A DNA stretch of 64,000 bases from Umezawaea endophytica (GTDB lineage Bacteria; Actinomycetota; Actinomycetes; Mycobacteriales; Pseudonocardiaceae): NCBI RefSeq assembly GCF_025061645.1, contig NZ_JANYMP010000018.1, positions 110,970-174,969 of the forward strand, given 5' to 3'. Each line of letters opens with the position of its first letter. Position 1 is the stretch's first letter. The position numbers and the translations under genes were made by a program. The notes under the pieces were generated by a model. The model was not told the origin of the DNA. It did not search any database and worked only from the letters and a program-made list of their open reading frames with translations. Positions 45,449 through 55,740 of this stretch are shown piece by piece.

Positions 45449-46995
45449 GGTCGCCTCCAGTTGCGCCCCGTGCGGGCGACCATCGCGTCGGCGGTCGGCG
45501 GGCCCCAGGTGCCCGCCTTGTACGGCTCCAGAGCGGGCTCGTCCTTCTTCGCCCAGTGCTCCAGGATCGGGTCGAGGATCTCCCAGGAGAGTTCGACCTC
45601 GTCGTTCTTCGGGAACAGCGACGGCTCGCCGAGGAGCACGTCGAGCAGCAGCCGCTCGTACGCCTCGGGCGAGGACTCGGTGAACGCGTGGCCGTAGCCG
45701 AAGTCCATCGTGACGTCGCGGACCTCCATCGTGTTGCCCGGCACCTTCGAGCCGAACCGGATGGTGACGCCCTCGTCCGGCTGCACCCGCACGACGAGCG
45801 CGTTCTGGCCCAGCTCCTCGGTCGCGGTGTCGTCGAACGGCAGGTGCGGCGCGCGCTTGAACACCACGGCCACCTCCGTCACGCGACGGCCCAGGCGCTT
45901 GCCGGTGCGCAGGTAGAACGGGACACCCGCCCAGCGCCGCGTGTTGACGCCGACGGTGATGGCGCCGAACGTCTCCGTCTTCGACTCGGGAGAGAAACCG
46001 CCCTCCTCCAGCAGACCGGGCACCTTCTGCCCGCCCTGCCAGCCGCCGGTGTACTGGCCGCGCGCGGACGTCTCGCCGTACGGCTGCACCGGCTTGGTGG
46101 CCGACAGGACCTTGACCTTCTCCGCCCGCAGGTCCGCCGGGGCGAAGGAGACGGGCTCCTCCATCGCGGTCAGCGCCAGCAACTGGAGCAGGTGGTTCTG
46201 GATCACGTCGCGGGTCGCGCCGATGCCGTCGTAGTACCCCGCGCGACCGCCGAGACCGATGTCCTCGGCCATGGTGATCTGCACGTGGTCGACGTAGTTC
46301 GCGTTCCAGATGGGTTCGTAGAGCTGGTTCGCGAAGCGCAGCGCCAGGATGTTCTGCACCGTCTCCTTGCCGAGGTAGTGGTCGATGCGGAACACCGACT
46401 CCTCGGGGAAGACGTCGTTCACGGTCTTGTTGAGCTGCTTCGCGCTCGTCAGGTCGTGGCCGAACGGCTTCTCGATGACGACGCGCCGCCACTGCGACGG
46501 GTTGTCACCGGGCGGCTTCGCCAGACCGGACCGCTTGAGCTGGTTGATCACCAGCGGGAACGCGCTCGGCGGCACCGAGAGGTAGAACGCGTGGTTGCCG
46601 CCCGTGCCCCGCTCGCGGTCCAGCTCGGCGACCGTCGCGGCCAGGTTGTCGAACGCCGCGTCGTCGTCGAAGCTGCCCTGCACGAACCGGATGCCCTCGG
46701 CCAACTGCTCCCACACGGCCTCCCGGAACGGGGTGCGCGCGTGCTCCTTCACGGCCTCGTGCACGACCTGCATGAAGTCCTGGTCGGCCCAGTCGCGGCG
46801 GGCGAAGCCGATGAGCGCGAAGCCCGGCGGCAGCAGGCCGCGGTTGGCCAGGTCGTAGATCGCGGGCATGAGCTTCTTGCGCGACAGGTCACCCGTCACA
46901 CCGAAGATCACCAGGCCGCACGGCCCCGCGATGCGCGGGAGGCGCTTGTCGCGGGGGTCGCGCAGTGGGTTGCGCCACTTGGTCGACGTCGTCAC
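45445..46995 (-). CDS. zwf: Glucose-6-phosphate 1-dehydrogenase
   Basis: The 516-aa enzyme oxidises glucose-6-phosphate with NADP. It has VIFGVTGDLSRKKLMPA (coenzyme loop), EKPFGHDL and the active-site RIDHYLGKETVQN. The GTG at 46995 overlaps pgi by 4 bases; the stop overlaps opcA. The order tkt-tal-pgi-zwf-opcA-pgl is the standard actinobacterial cluster, here with pgi included. Confidence 0.97.
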   Translation of the reverse strand: MTTSTKWRNPLRDPRDKRLPRIAGPCGLVIFGVTGDLSRKKLMPAIYDLANRGLLPPGFALIGFARRDWADQDFMQVVHEAVKEHARTPFREAVWEQLAEGIRFVQGSFDDDAAFDNLAATVAELDRERGTGGNHAFYLSVPPSAFPLVINQLKRSGLAKPPGDNPSQWRRVVIEKPFGHDLTSAKQLNKTVNDVFPEESVFRIDHYLGKETVQNILALRFANQLYEPIWNANYVDHVQITMAEDIGLGGRAGYYDGIGATRDVIQNHLLQLLALTAMEEPVSFAPADLRAEKVKVLSATKPVQPYGETSARGQYTGGWQGGQKVPGLLEEGGFSPESKTETFGAITVGVNTRRWAGVPFYLRTGKRLGRRVTEVAVVFKRAPHLPFDDTATEELGQNALVVRVQPDEGVTIRFGSKVPGNTMEVRDVTMDFGYGHAFTESSPEAYERLLLDVLLGEPSLFPKNDEVELSWEILDPILEHWAKKDEPALEPYKAGTWGPPTADAMVARTGRNWRRP

Positions 46996-48605
46996 GAACC
47001 GTCCTCCTGGATCGCTTCGACCAACTGCGCCAACCCGGCGACGCGGTCGGTGAGGTGCAGGCGCAGCACCGGACGGCGGCTCGCCAGCACCTGACCGTCA
47101 CCCAGGGCCTGGGCGAGTTGCAGGACGCTGAGCGAGTACGGCCGGTCCGGGACCTCCAGGTCCACTTCGGACGCACCGGTGATCTGGAGGAAGACGCCGT
47201 TCTGGTGCCCGCCCTTGTGGTACTGGCCGGTCGAGTGCAGGAACCGCGGACCCCAGCCGAACGTGGTCTGGAGGTGCGACCTGCGCGCGATCTCGGGGCG
47301 CAGCAACGCGAACGACGCGTCGTCGAGCCGGTCGAGGTACGCCTGCACCGACACGTAGCCGTGGTCCGGCGCGGCGGCGACGAGCGCGGTGATCGCGTCC
47401 GCCACCGTCTTCACGTCCGTCGGCAGCCAGCCCTCGCTCGGGTAGACCTCGACCGGGCCGTCCACGAACGCGGGCGTGACCGGCGTCGAGGCCGGGGCGT
47501 CCAGCAGGGAGCGGGCGGCCTTCTTGGCGGCCTCCACGTCCGGCTGGTCGAACGGGTTGATGCCGAGCACCCGGCCGACGATCGCGGTCGCGTACTCCCA
47601 CAGCAGGAACTGGGCGCCGAGCGAGCCCTCCACGGCCACCGACGACGACCCGGTGGCCGGGCCGATCGCGACGGTCGTGGTGTCGGAGCGCGCGTCGACG
47701 AAACCGGGCGCGCCCGGACCCTCGACCGCGACCGGCAGCAGGCCGGTGCCGTTCTTGCCGGTGGACTCGGCGATGAGCTGCTCGGCCCAGTCGGCGAAGC
47801 CCTTGATGCCGGAACCGCTGTCGGCGAAGACGACCTTCTCGGCGCCGTGCGCGTGCGCGGCGCCGAAGACGCCCGCCAGCACGATCGCCGGGTTTTCCGG
47901 CGAGTCGGTGGCCAGCAGCTTCGCCGCGTCCGCCGCCTGGTCGAGCAGGCCGCCGATGTCGGCGCCCGCGAGACCGGACGGCACGAGGCCGAACGCGGTG
48001 AGCGCCGAGTAGCGTCCGCCGACGTTCGGGTCGGCCAGGAACACCTTGCGGTAGCCCAGTTCCTTCGACAGCGACTCGAACGGCGAACCGGGGTCGGTCA
48101 CCACGACGATGCGCGACGCGGCGTCGATGCCCGCGTCGGCGAACGCCTTGGCGAAGATCCGCCGGTGGCTGTCCGTCTCGACGGTGCCGCCGGACTTCGA
48201 CGACACCACGATCACGGTGCGCTGGAGGTCGCCCGCGAGCGCGTCGGCCACCTGCGCCGGGTCCGTGGTGTCCAGCACGACGAGCGGGACGCCCGCCGTG
48301 CCGGTGATCACCTCGGGGGCCAGCGAGGAGCCGCCCATGCCCGCGAGCACGACCCGGTCGACACCCTCGGCGTGCAGCTCGCCGCGCAGCGCGACGATCT
48401 CGTCCACCAGGGGGCGGGACGTCTCGTGCAGCGTCGTCCACGACAGCCTGATGGCCGACTCGGACTCGGCCTCCGGACCCCACAGCGTGGCGTCCTTCGC
48501 GGTGAGCTTGCTCGCCACGCCGTCGGCGACCAGGTCGCCGACGATCGTGTCGACCTGGTCCTGGTTCGGCGTGCGGACGATCTCCACGGAGATCACGTCG
48601 GTCAT
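46992..48605 (-). CDS. pgi: Glucose-6-phosphate isomerase
   Basis: The 537-aa enzyme interconverts glucose-6-phosphate and fructose-6-phosphate. SIS-fold motifs are VVLAGMGGSSLAPEVI, VVSSKSGGTVETDS, DPNVGGRYSALT and QYHKGGHQNGV. It is of the divergent Pgi type that occurs in pentose-phosphate clusters between tal and zwf; some annotations of this type read transaldolase/Pgi fusion, but here the two genes are separate (9 bases apart). The start is ATG 48605. Confidence 0.93.
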   Translation of the reverse strand: MTDVISVEIVRTPNQDQVDTIVGDLVADGVASKLTAKDATLWGPEAESESAIRLSWTTLHETSRPLVDEIVALRGELHAEGVDRVVLAGMGGSSLAPEVITGTAGVPLVVLDTTDPAQVADALAGDLQRTVIVVSSKSGGTVETDSHRRIFAKAFADAGIDAASRIVVVTDPGSPFESLSKELGYRKVFLADPNVGGRYSALTAFGLVPSGLAGADIGGLLDQAADAAKLLATDSPENPAIVLAGVFGAAHAHGAEKVVFADSGSGIKGFADWAEQLIAESTGKNGTGLLPVAVEGPGAPGFVDARSDTTTVAIGPATGSSSVAVEGSLGAQFLLWEYATAIVGRVLGINPFDQPDVEAAKKAARSLLDAPASTPVTPAFVDGPVEVYPSEGWLPTDVKTVADAITALVAAAPDHGYVSVQAYLDRLDDASFALLRPEIARRSHLQTTFGWGPRFLHSTGQYHKGGHQNGVFLQITGASEVDLEVPDRPYSLSVLQLAQALGDGQVLASRRPVLRLHLTDRVAGLAQLVEAIQEDGS

Positions 48606-48613
48606 GTGGAGGT

Positions 48614-49726
48614 TCAGCCCTTCGCCTTGTCGAGCTGGCCGGTCACGGTCTCCAGCAGCTCTTCCCAGGACTTCTCGAACTTCTCGACGCCCTCGGTCTC
48701 CAACGTGATGAACACGTCGTCGATGTCGATGCCCGCCTGCGCCAGCGCGTCGAAGACCTCCTGGGCCTCCTCGCCGCCGCCGGTGACGGTGTCGCCGACG
48801 ATGTTGCCGTGGTCGGCCACCGCGTCGAGCGTCTTCTCCGGCATGGTGTTGACGACGTTCTCGACCACGAGCTCGTCCACGTACCGGGTGTCCGAGTAGG
48901 ACGGGTCCTTCACGCCGGTCGACGCCCACAGCGGGCGCTGCGCCCGCGCGCCGGAGGCGACGAGGGCCTCCCAGCGCTCGCCCTCGAAGACCTCCTCGTA
49001 CGCGGCGTACGCGAGGCGGGCGTTGGCGATGGCGGCCTGGCCGCGCAGCGCCTGCGCCTCGGGGGTGCCGAGCTTCTCGATCCGCTTGTCGATCTCGCTG
49101 TCCACACGGGACACGAAGAAGGAGGCGACGGAGTGGATGGTGGAGAGGTCGTGGCCGTTGGCCTTGGCCTGCTCCAGGCCCGCGATGAAGGCCTCCATCA
49201 CGTGGCGGTAGCGCTCGGTGGAGAAGATCAGCGTCACGTTCACGCTGACGCCCTCGGCGAGCACCTTGGTGATGGCCGGGATGCCCTCGACGGTGGCGGG
49301 GATCTTCACCATCAGGTTGGGGCGGTCGACCGTCTTCCACAGGTCGAGCGCCTCGGCGACCGTGGCGTCGGTGTCGCCCGCGAGGCGCGGGTCGACCTCC
49401 AGGGACACGCGGCCGTCGACGCCGTTCGTCGACGCGTACACGTCGCGGAACAGGTCGCACGCCGTGCGCACGTCGGTGGTGGTGATCTCCTTGACGGTGG
49501 CCTCGGTGCTCGCGCCGCGCGCGGCCAGCTCCCGGACCTGCTCGTCGTAGGCCTCGCCCTTCGACAGGGCGCCCGCGAAGATCGTCGGGTTCGTGGTCAC
49601 GCCGACCACGTTCTTGGTGGCGACCAGGTCGGCGAGGTTGCCGGACTTGAGCCGCTCGCGGGACAGGTCGTCCAGCCAGATGGAGACGCCCGCTTCGCTC
49701 AGCGCGACGAGGTTGGGGTTGCTCAC
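48614..49726 (-). CDS. tal: Transaldolase
   Basis: The 370-aa TIM barrel transfers dihydroxyacetone units. It has [13 protein letters not shown] near the N terminus, the Schiff-base lysine region [16 protein letters not shown], and [15 protein letters not shown]. The GTG at 49726 overlaps the tkt stop by 4 bases. The length is typical of the actinobacterial type. Confidence 0.96.
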   Translation of the reverse strand: MSNPNLVALSEAGVSIWLDDLSRERLKSGNLADLVATKNVVGVTTNPTIFAGALSKGEAYDEQVRELAARGASTEATVKEITTTDVRTACDLFRDVYASTNGVDGRVSLEVDPRLAGDTDATVAEALDLWKTVDRPNLMVKIPATVEGIPAITKVLAEGVSVNVTLIFSTERYRHVMEAFIAGLEQAKANGHDLSTIHSVASFFVSRVDSEIDKRIEKLGTPEAQALRGQAAIANARLAYAAYEEVFEGERWEALVASGARAQRPLWASTGVKDPSYSDTRYVDELVVENVVNTMPEKTLDAVADHGNIVGDTVTGGGEEAQEVFDALAQAGIDIDDVFITLETEGVEKFEKSWEELLETVTGQLDKAKG

Positions 49727-51825
49727 TTGCTCTCCTCCACATTCCGCAGCGAGGTGCGAGCCGCGGCGACAACGTTCTCGGTGGTGAAACCGAATTCCTT
49801 GAACAACGTCTGGTAGTCGGCGGAAGCACCGAAGTGCTCGATCGAGACGATCTCGCCCGCGTCGCCGACGTAGCGGTACCAGGACTGGGCGATGCCCGCC
49901 TCGACCGCGACCCGCGCCTTGACGGACGGCGGGATGACACCGTCCCGGTAGGACTTGTCCTGCGCGTCGAACCACTCGAAGCACGGCAGGGACACGACGC
50001 GGGTGGGAACGCCGTCGGCCTCCAGGACCTTGGCCGCCTCGACGGCGATCTGGAGTTCGGAGCCGGTGCCGATCAGCACCAGTTCCGGCGTGCCACCGGA
50101 CGCCTCGACCAGCACGTACCCGCCCTTCGACACGCCCTCGTAGGAGGTGCCCTCCAGGGTCGGCACGTTCTGCCTGGTCAGCGCGAGGCCCGCGGGGGCG
50201 GCGTTCTCCAGGATCGTGCGCCACGCGTACGCGGTCTCGTTCGCGTCGCCGGGGCGGACCACGGCCAGGCCGGGGATCGCGCGCAGCGCGGACAGGTGCT
50301 CGATCGGCTGGTGCGTCGGGCCGTCCTCGCCGAGGCCGATGGAGTCGTGCGTCCACACGTAGGTGACCGACGCCTCCATGATCGCCGCGAGCCGCACGGC
50401 CGGGCGCATGTAGTCGGAGAACACCATGAACGTGCCGCCGTACGGGCGGGTCGGGCCGTGCAGCGCGATGCCGTTGAGGATCGAGCCCATCGCGTGCTCG
50501 CGGACGCCGAAGTGCAGCGTGCGGCCGTACGGGTCGGTCTTCCACATGTCCGTGGAGATGCTCGCGGGCCCGAAGGACTTCTCGCCCTTGATCGAGGTCA
50601 GGTTGCTCTCCGCGAGGTCGGCGGAACCGCCCCACAGCTCGGGCAGCACACCCGCGACCGCGTTGATGACCTCACCGGAGGCCTTGCGGGTCGAGGTGCC
50701 CTTCGCGTCGACCGGGTAGGTCGGGAGCGAGTCGGTCCAGCCCTCGGGCAGCTTCTTCGCCACGAGCCGGTCCAGCAGCGCCTTGCGCTCCGGGTTGGCG
50801 GCGGCCCACGCGTCGAAGCCCTTCTGCCACTCCGCCTTCGCGTGCTCGCCGCGCTTGCCGACCTCGCGGGCGTGCGCCAGGACCTCGTCGGAGACCTCGA
50901 ACGTCTGCTCCGGGTCGAAGCCCAGCGCGGACTTGACGGCCTTGACCTCGTCATCGCCCAGCGCCGCGCCGTGCGCCGCGCCGGTGTTCATCTTCTTCGG
51001 CGACGGGTAGCCGATGATCGTGCGCAGCAGGACGAACGACGGCCGGTCGGTCTCGGCCTTGGCGGCCTTGAGCGCGGCCTCGAGCGCCGTGACGTTCTCG
51101 CCGCCCTCGACGACCTGCACGTGCCAGCCGTACGCCTCGTACCGCTTCGCCGTGTCCTCGCCGAGCGCGATGGCGGTGTCGTCCTCGATGGAGATCTTGT
51201 TGTCGTCGTAGACGACCGTGAGGTTGCCGAGCTGCTGCGTGCCCGCGAGCGAGGACGCCTCGGACGTCACGCCCTCCTCGATGTCGCCGTCGGAGGCGAT
51301 GACGAAGATGTCGTGGTCGAACGGGCTCTCGCCGGGCGCGGCGTCCGGGTCGAACAGGCCGCGCTCGCGGCGGGCGGCCATCGCCATGCCCACGGCGGAC
51401 GCGAGGCCCTGGCCCAGCGGGCCGGTGGTGATCTCGACGCCGTTGGTGTGGCGGTACTCGGGGTGGCCGGGGGTCTTGGAACCCCAGGTGCGCAACGCCT
51501 TCAGGTCGTCCAGCTCCAGGCCGTACCCGGCCAGGAAGAGCTGGATGTACAGCGTCAGGCTGGAGTGGCCCGCGGACAGCACGAAGCGGTCGCGGCCGAT
51601 CCAGTCGGCATCCGCGGGGTCGTGCCGCATGACGCGCTGGAACAGGGTGTACGCGAGGGGGGCAAGGCTCATGGCCGTGCCGGGGTGGCCGTTGCCGACC
51701 TTCTGCACGGCGTCGGCCGCGAGGACGCGCACCGTGTCCACCGCTCGCTTGTCCAGCTCGGTCCAGTCATCGGGCAGATGGGCCTCGGTCAACCGGGTGA
51801 TGTCGTCGCTCACGGACACGGACAC
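49723..51825 (-). CDS. tkt: Transketolase
   Basis: The 700-aa thiamine-diphosphate enzyme has an N-terminal domain with [13 protein letters not shown] and the TPP/metal loop [21 protein letters not shown] pyrimidine-binding domain follows ([20 protein letters not shown]), then a C-terminal domain. It is the first gene of the minus-strand pentose-phosphate cluster and is divergent from ctaB. The start is GTG 51825. Confidence 0.97.
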   Translation of the reverse strand: MSVSVSDDITRLTEAHLPDDWTELDKRAVDTVRVLAADAVQKVGNGHPGTAMSLAPLAYTLFQRVMRHDPADADWIGRDRFVLSAGHSSLTLYIQLFLAGYGLELDDLKALRTWGSKTPGHPEYRHTNGVEITTGPLGQGLASAVGMAMAARRERGLFDPDAAPGESPFDHDIFVIASDGDIEEGVTSEASSLAGTQQLGNLTVVYDDNKISIEDDTAIALGEDTAKRYEAYGWHVQVVEGGENVTALEAALKAAKAETDRPSFVLLRTIIGYPSPKKMNTGAAHGAALGDDEVKAVKSALGFDPEQTFEVSDEVLAHAREVGKRGEHAKAEWQKGFDAWAAANPERKALLDRLVAKKLPEGWTDSLPTYPVDAKGTSTRKASGEVINAVAGVLPELWGGSADLAESNLTSIKGEKSFGPASISTDMWKTDPYGRTLHFGVREHAMGSILNGIALHGPTRPYGGTFMVFSDYMRPAVRLAAIMEASVTYVWTHDSIGLGEDGPTHQPIEHLSALRAIPGLAVVRPGDANETAYAWRTILENAAPAGLALTRQNVPTLEGTSYEGVSKGGYVLVEASGGTPELVLIGTGSELQIAVEAAKVLEADGVPTRVVSLPCFEWFDAQDKSYRDGVIPPSVKARVAVEAGIAQSWYRYVGDAGEIVSIEHFGASADYQTLFKEFGFTTENVVAAARTSLRNVEESK

Positions 51826-52104
51826 AGCTCCACTCTCACGTTGGCGGAAACGGCCTTCTCCATCGATACAGTCGGCTCATCCCCGCGGGTTCCCTCGTCC
51901 TCCTCTCAGCCTAGTCCCGAGGGTCCGCATGTGTGATCTGAGCGCGAAACGACACGACTGTGTGTGTCGGCACAAGGGCATACGGAACAAACGCGTGTTC
52001 TGTTCAGGACCAAGGTCCCGGTGCGCCGGACACCCGGCCGGGTGGTGCCACGACCTCGCGGTTACGCTTCCGGCATCCCCGACCTGGTAGAGGAGTGCGT
52101 CGCG

Positions 52105-53028
52105 ATGAGTGCCGTCACCGAGGCCCCGGCGCGGTCGCCCCGGCAGGTCGTGGGCGCCTACGTGGCGCTGACGAAGCCCCGCGTCATCGAGTTGCTGCTG
52201 ATCACGACCATCCCGGCGATGCTGCTCGCCGCGCGCGGCGTGCCGCCGCTGTGGCTGATCGCGTGCACGCTGACCGGCGGCACCCTCGCGGCGGGCAGCG
52301 CGAACGCGCTCAACTGCTACGTCGACGCGGACATCGACTCGGTGATGAAGCGGACCACGGCCCGGCCGCTGGCCCAGCAGACCATTCCACCCCGCAACGC
52401 CCTGATCTTCGGCGTGGTGCTGGGCGTGCTGTCGTTCGCGTTCCTCTGGATCACGACGAACCTGATGTCGGCCGTGTTCGCCGTCGCCACGATCCTCTTC
52501 TACATCTTCGTCTACACGCTGGTGCTCAAGCGGCGCACGTCGCAGAACATCATCTGGGGCGGCATGGCGGGCTGCATGCCGGTGATCATCGGCTGGTCCG
52601 CCGTCACCGGCACGGTGAGCTGGCCCGCGATCGTCATGTTCGGCGTGATCTTCTTCTGGACGCCCCCGCACACCTGGGCGCTCGCGATGAAGTTCAAGGA
52701 GGACTACGCGCGAGCGGGCGTCCCGATGCTCCCCGTGGTCGCCACGGCGCAGCAGGTGACCAGGCAGATCGTCATCTACTCCTGGATCACCGTCGTCTGC
52801 ACGCTGCTGCTGGCCCCGGTCACGAGCTGGATCTACGTCGGGGTCGCCGCCGTGTCCGGCGTCTGGTTCGCCGTCTTCGCCCACAAGCTGCACAACGTGG
52901 TCCGCAAGGGCGGCTCGACCAACACGATGAAGTTCTTCCACATGTCGAACCTGTACCTGATGCTGGTGTTCTGCGGCCTCGCCGTCGACGCCGTCGTCGG
53001 CCTGCCCGTGCTCGGGTGGCCGTTCTAA
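52105..53028 (+). CDS. ctaB: Protoheme IX farnesyltransferase (heme O synthase)
   Basis: The 307-aa UbiA-family membrane enzyme adds a farnesyl group to heme B for cytochrome oxidase. It has about nine helices and the two Asp motifs: [15 protein letters not shown] and, later, [22 protein letters not shown] 52105 follows AGAGGAG by 8 bases; upstream in-frame starts lack one. Its divergence from tkt is the usual actinobacterial arrangement. Confidence 0.96.
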   Translation: MSAVTEAPARSPRQVVGAYVALTKPRVIELLLITTIPAMLLAARGVPPLWLIACTLTGGTLAAGSANALNCYVDADIDSVMKRTTARPLAQQTIPPRNALIFGVVLGVLSFAFLWITTNLMSAVFAVATILFYIFVYTLVLKRRTSQNIIWGGMAGCMPVIIGWSAVTGTVSWPAIVMFGVIFFWTPPHTWALAMKFKEDYARAGVPMLPVVATAQQVTRQIVIYSWITVVCTLLLAPVTSWIYVGVAAVSGVWFAVFAHKLHNVVRKGGSTNTMKFFHMSNLYLMLVFCGLAVDAVVGLPVLGWPF

Positions 53029-53061
53029 CTCCTTCGGGGGACTACCCGTAGCGATCCCCGT

Positions 53062-53101
53062 CCCCTCCCGATAGTCCCGTTGTCCGGGGTCTCGGGAGGG
53101 G
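53062..53101 (+). promoter_or_regulatory. Inverted repeat covering the ribosome-binding site of the 53109 gene
   Basis: CCCCTCCCGA (53062-53071) and TCGGGAGGGG (53092-53101) are perfect 10-bp complements with a 20-base loop. The right arm is the strong ribosome-binding site (GGGAGGGGG) of the gene starting at 53109, as at def. Confidence 0.4.
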
Positions 53102-53108
53102 GAACGCG

Positions 53109-53378
53109 GTGGTCGGGTCTGCTGAACTGGTGGTCGAAGCGCTGGTGGCACGGGTCGCCGTGCGGGAGGCCGGGTGGGCATCGCCCGCGGTGGTGGACTC
53201 GTCGGCCGCGCTGAAGGCGTTGGCGTGCAAGGCGCTCGGGAACCGCGGGGCGGAACTGGTCGAGCGGCCCGCCGAGTTCCGCGGGGAACTGCTGCGGGAA
53301 CTGCGCGACCCGTGCCCCGCGCTGGTGGCGGCGGCCCGCGAGGTGCTGACGTCCACCGGGGTCGGGCCACCGCCGTGA
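53109..53378 (+). CDS. Small hypothetical protein (89 aa)
   Basis: The GTG start is preceded by a strong GGGAGGGGG site. The product is helical, Ala/Val/Glu-rich and soluble-looking, with two Cys (LACKALG, RDPCPAL). I do not recognise a domain. It lies between ctaB and a convergent HD hydrolase whose stop is 6 bases away. The ribosome-binding site and GC-rich third positions support it as coding. Confidence 0.5.
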   Translation: MVGSAELVVEALVARVAVREAGWASPAVVDSSAALKALACKALGNRGAELVERPAEFRGELLRELRDPCPALVAAAREVLTSTGVGPPP

Positions 53379-53384
53379 CCAGCG

Positions 53385-54032
53385 CTAGGACACCGCCGCC
53401 AGCAGGTCCGTGACGCACGGGTCATCGAGGGACTCGACGATGCACTGCCACAGCTCCAGGTTCGCCGTCGCCCACCTCGTGTAGGTCGCCGCGGCCTCGG
53501 GGTCGTAGAAGTAGTAGCCCTCGTCCTGCTTGCCCTGCTGCTCGCCGACGATCTTGTGCGCCAGCTCCTGGAGCGTGATCCCGTTCTCCAGCAGGTACTT
53601 GTGCGCCAGCACGACCGGGGTGACGGGCAGCGCCTTGAACAACGTGTCCGCATCGGACAGCGCTTGCGCCTCGAGGGTGATGTCGCGGTGGCGGGTCCGC
53701 ATCTCCGCCTCGTCGACCACGCGGTCGATCCACTCGACCGTGTCGAGGTCCACACCGGCCTCGGTGAGGATCTCGCGGCGCAGGCCGCTGCCCTCCGCCG
53801 CGGACGAGTTGCGGCGCACCACGTAGTTCACGTCGTGCACCAGCGCGGCCACGTGCACCACGTCGACGGCGGAACCGTTCCGCTCGGCGAAGTGGACCGC
53901 CTTGTCGCGGACGAAGCTGACGTGGTGCCAGCCGTGGAACTGGAGCCGGGGAGCGAGGCGCGTGCACAACTCCCACACGCGCCGCTCCACATCGGTCATG
54001 ACGTTGGTCGAAAGTGCGCTTCGGACACGCAT
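53385..54032 (-). CDS. HD-domain metal-dependent phosphohydrolase
   Basis: The 215-aa protein has the HD superfamily pattern: FHGWHHVSFV (first His), AALVHDVNYV (the HD pair) and ALSDADTLFKAL (final Asp). Such enzymes hydrolyse nucleotides or phosphate esters. ATG 54032 is chosen over 53999 because GGGAGG lies 6 bases upstream. It ends beside the small gene at 53109, convergently. The substrate is unknown. Confidence 0.82.
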   Translation of the reverse strand: MRVRSALSTNVMTDVERRVWELCTRLAPRLQFHGWHHVSFVRDKAVHFAERNGSAVDVVHVAALVHDVNYVVRRNSSAAEGSGLRREILTEAGVDLDTVEWIDRVVDEAEMRTRHRDITLEAQALSDADTLFKALPVTPVVLAHKYLLENGITLQELAHKIVGEQQGKQDEGYYFYDPEAAATYTRWATANLELWQCIVESLDDPCVTDLLAAVS

Positions 54033-54082
54033 CGGAGCCCTCCCATGCCGGGTGGGCCGATGGTAGGTCCGTCTGGAGATCC

Positions 54083-54727
54083 TTAGAGCTGGTTCGTCAG
54101 TTCCTCCAACCGCGCCTCCACCGGGACGTGCCGGTGGCTGGCGCCGGTGTCCGGGTCGAACGACAGGCTCCACGGGCTGACCGCACGGGACTTGACCAGG
54201 AACGTCATGGTGTCGTCGCCCGCGCGTGGGATGCGGTGGAACTCGTGCGCGAGCATCGTCCCGGACGTCCCGACCGGGCACTCGGTGCGGCGCAGCAGCG
54301 CCGCCGACAGGATGGACCGCTCACCCGCGCCGAGCCGTGCCGTGTAGCGCTCGTGCAGGTAGGAGCCCGTCAGGATGGTCGTGCTGAAGTGGTACCGGTG
54401 GTTGTGGACGGAGTCCGCGTACCCGTGCCGCCAGTCCCGCTGCGGCTTGTACTCGTGCAGCCAGAACGTGAACGGCTCGGTCGGCTCGTCGCGCAGGCAC
54501 CAGGCGAAGTGCGTGGTCGTCTCACGGGACCGCGAGACGATCCGCCGCTCCTCCTGGGGGGTGAGGGTCCGCAGGTGCTCCCGCAGACCCTCGCGAACCC
54601 CCGGTTGGGCCGCCCACCCTTCGAACAGCGGCCCGATCGACCACTGGTCGACGGCAGGGGGCCCGGCCGCGGTGATCCCGGAAGCTAGTTCGGGCAGAGT
54701 GGCCGTCCCGGCCAAGTCGATGAGCAC
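54083..54727 (-). CDS. Hypothetical cupin-like protein
   Basis: The 214-aa protein contains PFTFWLHEYKPQRDWRHGYA and SVHNHRYHFSTTILTGSYLH. Together these resemble the strand-rich histidine cluster of a cupin/cysteine-dioxygenase-like fold (H-x-H ... H). No transmembrane segment is seen. The GTG at 54727 lies 6 bases after the stop of the membrane protein gene upstream, so the two are probably one operon. The function is unknown; the metal-site idea is inference. Confidence 0.6.
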   Translation of the reverse strand: MLIDLAGTATLPELASGITAAGPPAVDQWSIGPLFEGWAAQPGVREGLREHLRTLTPQEERRIVSRSRETTTHFAWCLRDEPTEPFTFWLHEYKPQRDWRHGYADSVHNHRYHFSTTILTGSYLHERYTARLGAGERSILSAALLRRTECPVGTSGTMLAHEFHRIPRAGDDTMTFLVKSRAVSPWSLSFDPDTGASHRHVPVEARLEELTNQL

Positions 54728-54732
54728 CGCTA

Positions 54733-55740
54733 TCAGCTCCCCAGCTGAGCAGAGGCCGAGAATTCCCGGCGGAAGGAGTGGAACTTCTCTTCTAGAGATC
54801 GATAGCCGCTGTCGTCCAACGGCGCACCGGTGATCTTCTCGAACAGCGCGAGGAATTCCACGCGACTGGTGTTCGGGCGGATCACGAAGTGCTGGCCCGC
54901 CCGTGAATTGCTGACGCGGAGGAATTCGGCCCTTTCCATTCCGTAGAGGAATGAGCCCTCCGTGAAGCGCAGTGTTCTCGGGTAGAGCCGGACCACGCCC
55001 GCGCTGGTGTTGCTGTAGAGCGTGAGCCACGCGCTGTCGTCGAACAGTTCGAGCCGGTCGAGCGGTGGGTCGGAAATGATCGTCACGTCGATCCGGTTGC
55101 ACCTGCTCCGCGCGAGGAACAGGCCCACCAGCCCGATGGAGATCTGCTCGCGCAGCCGCGACTGGATGGTGTCGTAGTCGCCGTCCGCGCCTTCGTTGCG
55201 CAACAGGTACCGCGCCCGGCCGCTGATGGCGCTGCCGTCGCGCGGGTCCGCGAGCACCGCCCGCAGCTCGCACTCCGACCGCGACATGAGCAGGCGGCAC
55301 GCCGCGTACCTGCCCGCGAAGCCGCGAAAGCAGTAGAGCCTGGTGCGGTCGAGGTCCTGCATCATGACCTGGTTGAACGCCGGGTCGGGTTTGGCGGTCG
55401 GCTCGAACACGTGGCTGGGGAAGAACTCGCGATCGAGCGCGCGGTACTCGGCGGTCAGCTCCTGGAGCGCCTTGCGGCTCTCCTCGACGACCGGGGTCAC
55501 GAGGGCCCGCTGCGTGGCCGAGCTGGTCAGCAGCGTCTGCCCGAAACCGACCACCGCGGTGATCATGGTGCCGGTCCCGATGGAGTTGAGGAAATTCTTG
55601 AACGTACCCGGATCCATTCCACTGGACACGGTGAGGCATATTCCGGAAGTGACGACGAGACTCAGCAGTAGCAAACCTGTTCGAGTCCAGAACAATTCCT
55701 GCAACAGGTTGCTGCGGATGCCTCCGGCCTCCGCGGGCAC
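54733..55740 (-). CDS. Membrane protein with DUF5919/PLD-like cytoplasmic domain
   Basis: The 335-aa protein has two transmembrane helices (about 20-42 and 50-70), then a soluble domain. The pattern ECELRAVLADPRDGSAISGR followed by RCNRIDVTIISDPPLDRLEL and a DD-containing strand recalls the DUF5919/PLD-like ligand domains of some regulators and defence proteins. The GTG at 55740 has a full-length ribosome-binding site AAGGAGGTGA with a 7-base spacing, among the strongest in the window. It is the first gene of a two-gene unit with the cupin-like gene. The function is unknown. Confidence 0.65.
   Translation of the reverse strand: MPAEAGGIRSNLLQELFWTRTGLLLLSLVVTSGICLTVSSGMDPGTFKNFLNSIGTGTMITAVVGFGQTLLTSSATQRALVTPVVEESRKALQELTAEYRALDREFFPSHVFEPTAKPDPAFNQVMMQDLDRTRLYCFRGFAGRYAACRLLMSRSECELRAVLADPRDGSAISGRARYLLRNEGADGDYDTIQSRLREQISIGLVGLFLARSRCNRIDVTIISDPPLDRLELFDDSAWLTLYSNTSAGVVRLYPRTLRFTEGSFLYGMERAEFLRVSNSRAGQHFVIRPNTSRVEFLALFEKITGAPLDDSGYRSLEEKFHSFRREFSASAQLGS

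Noticed and set aside
48614..50635. Tal extended far upstream as one very long protein
   Set aside because: The upstream part is an out-of-frame shadow of tkt; the GTG at 49726 with its 4-base overlap and the conserved transaldolase N terminus define the gene.
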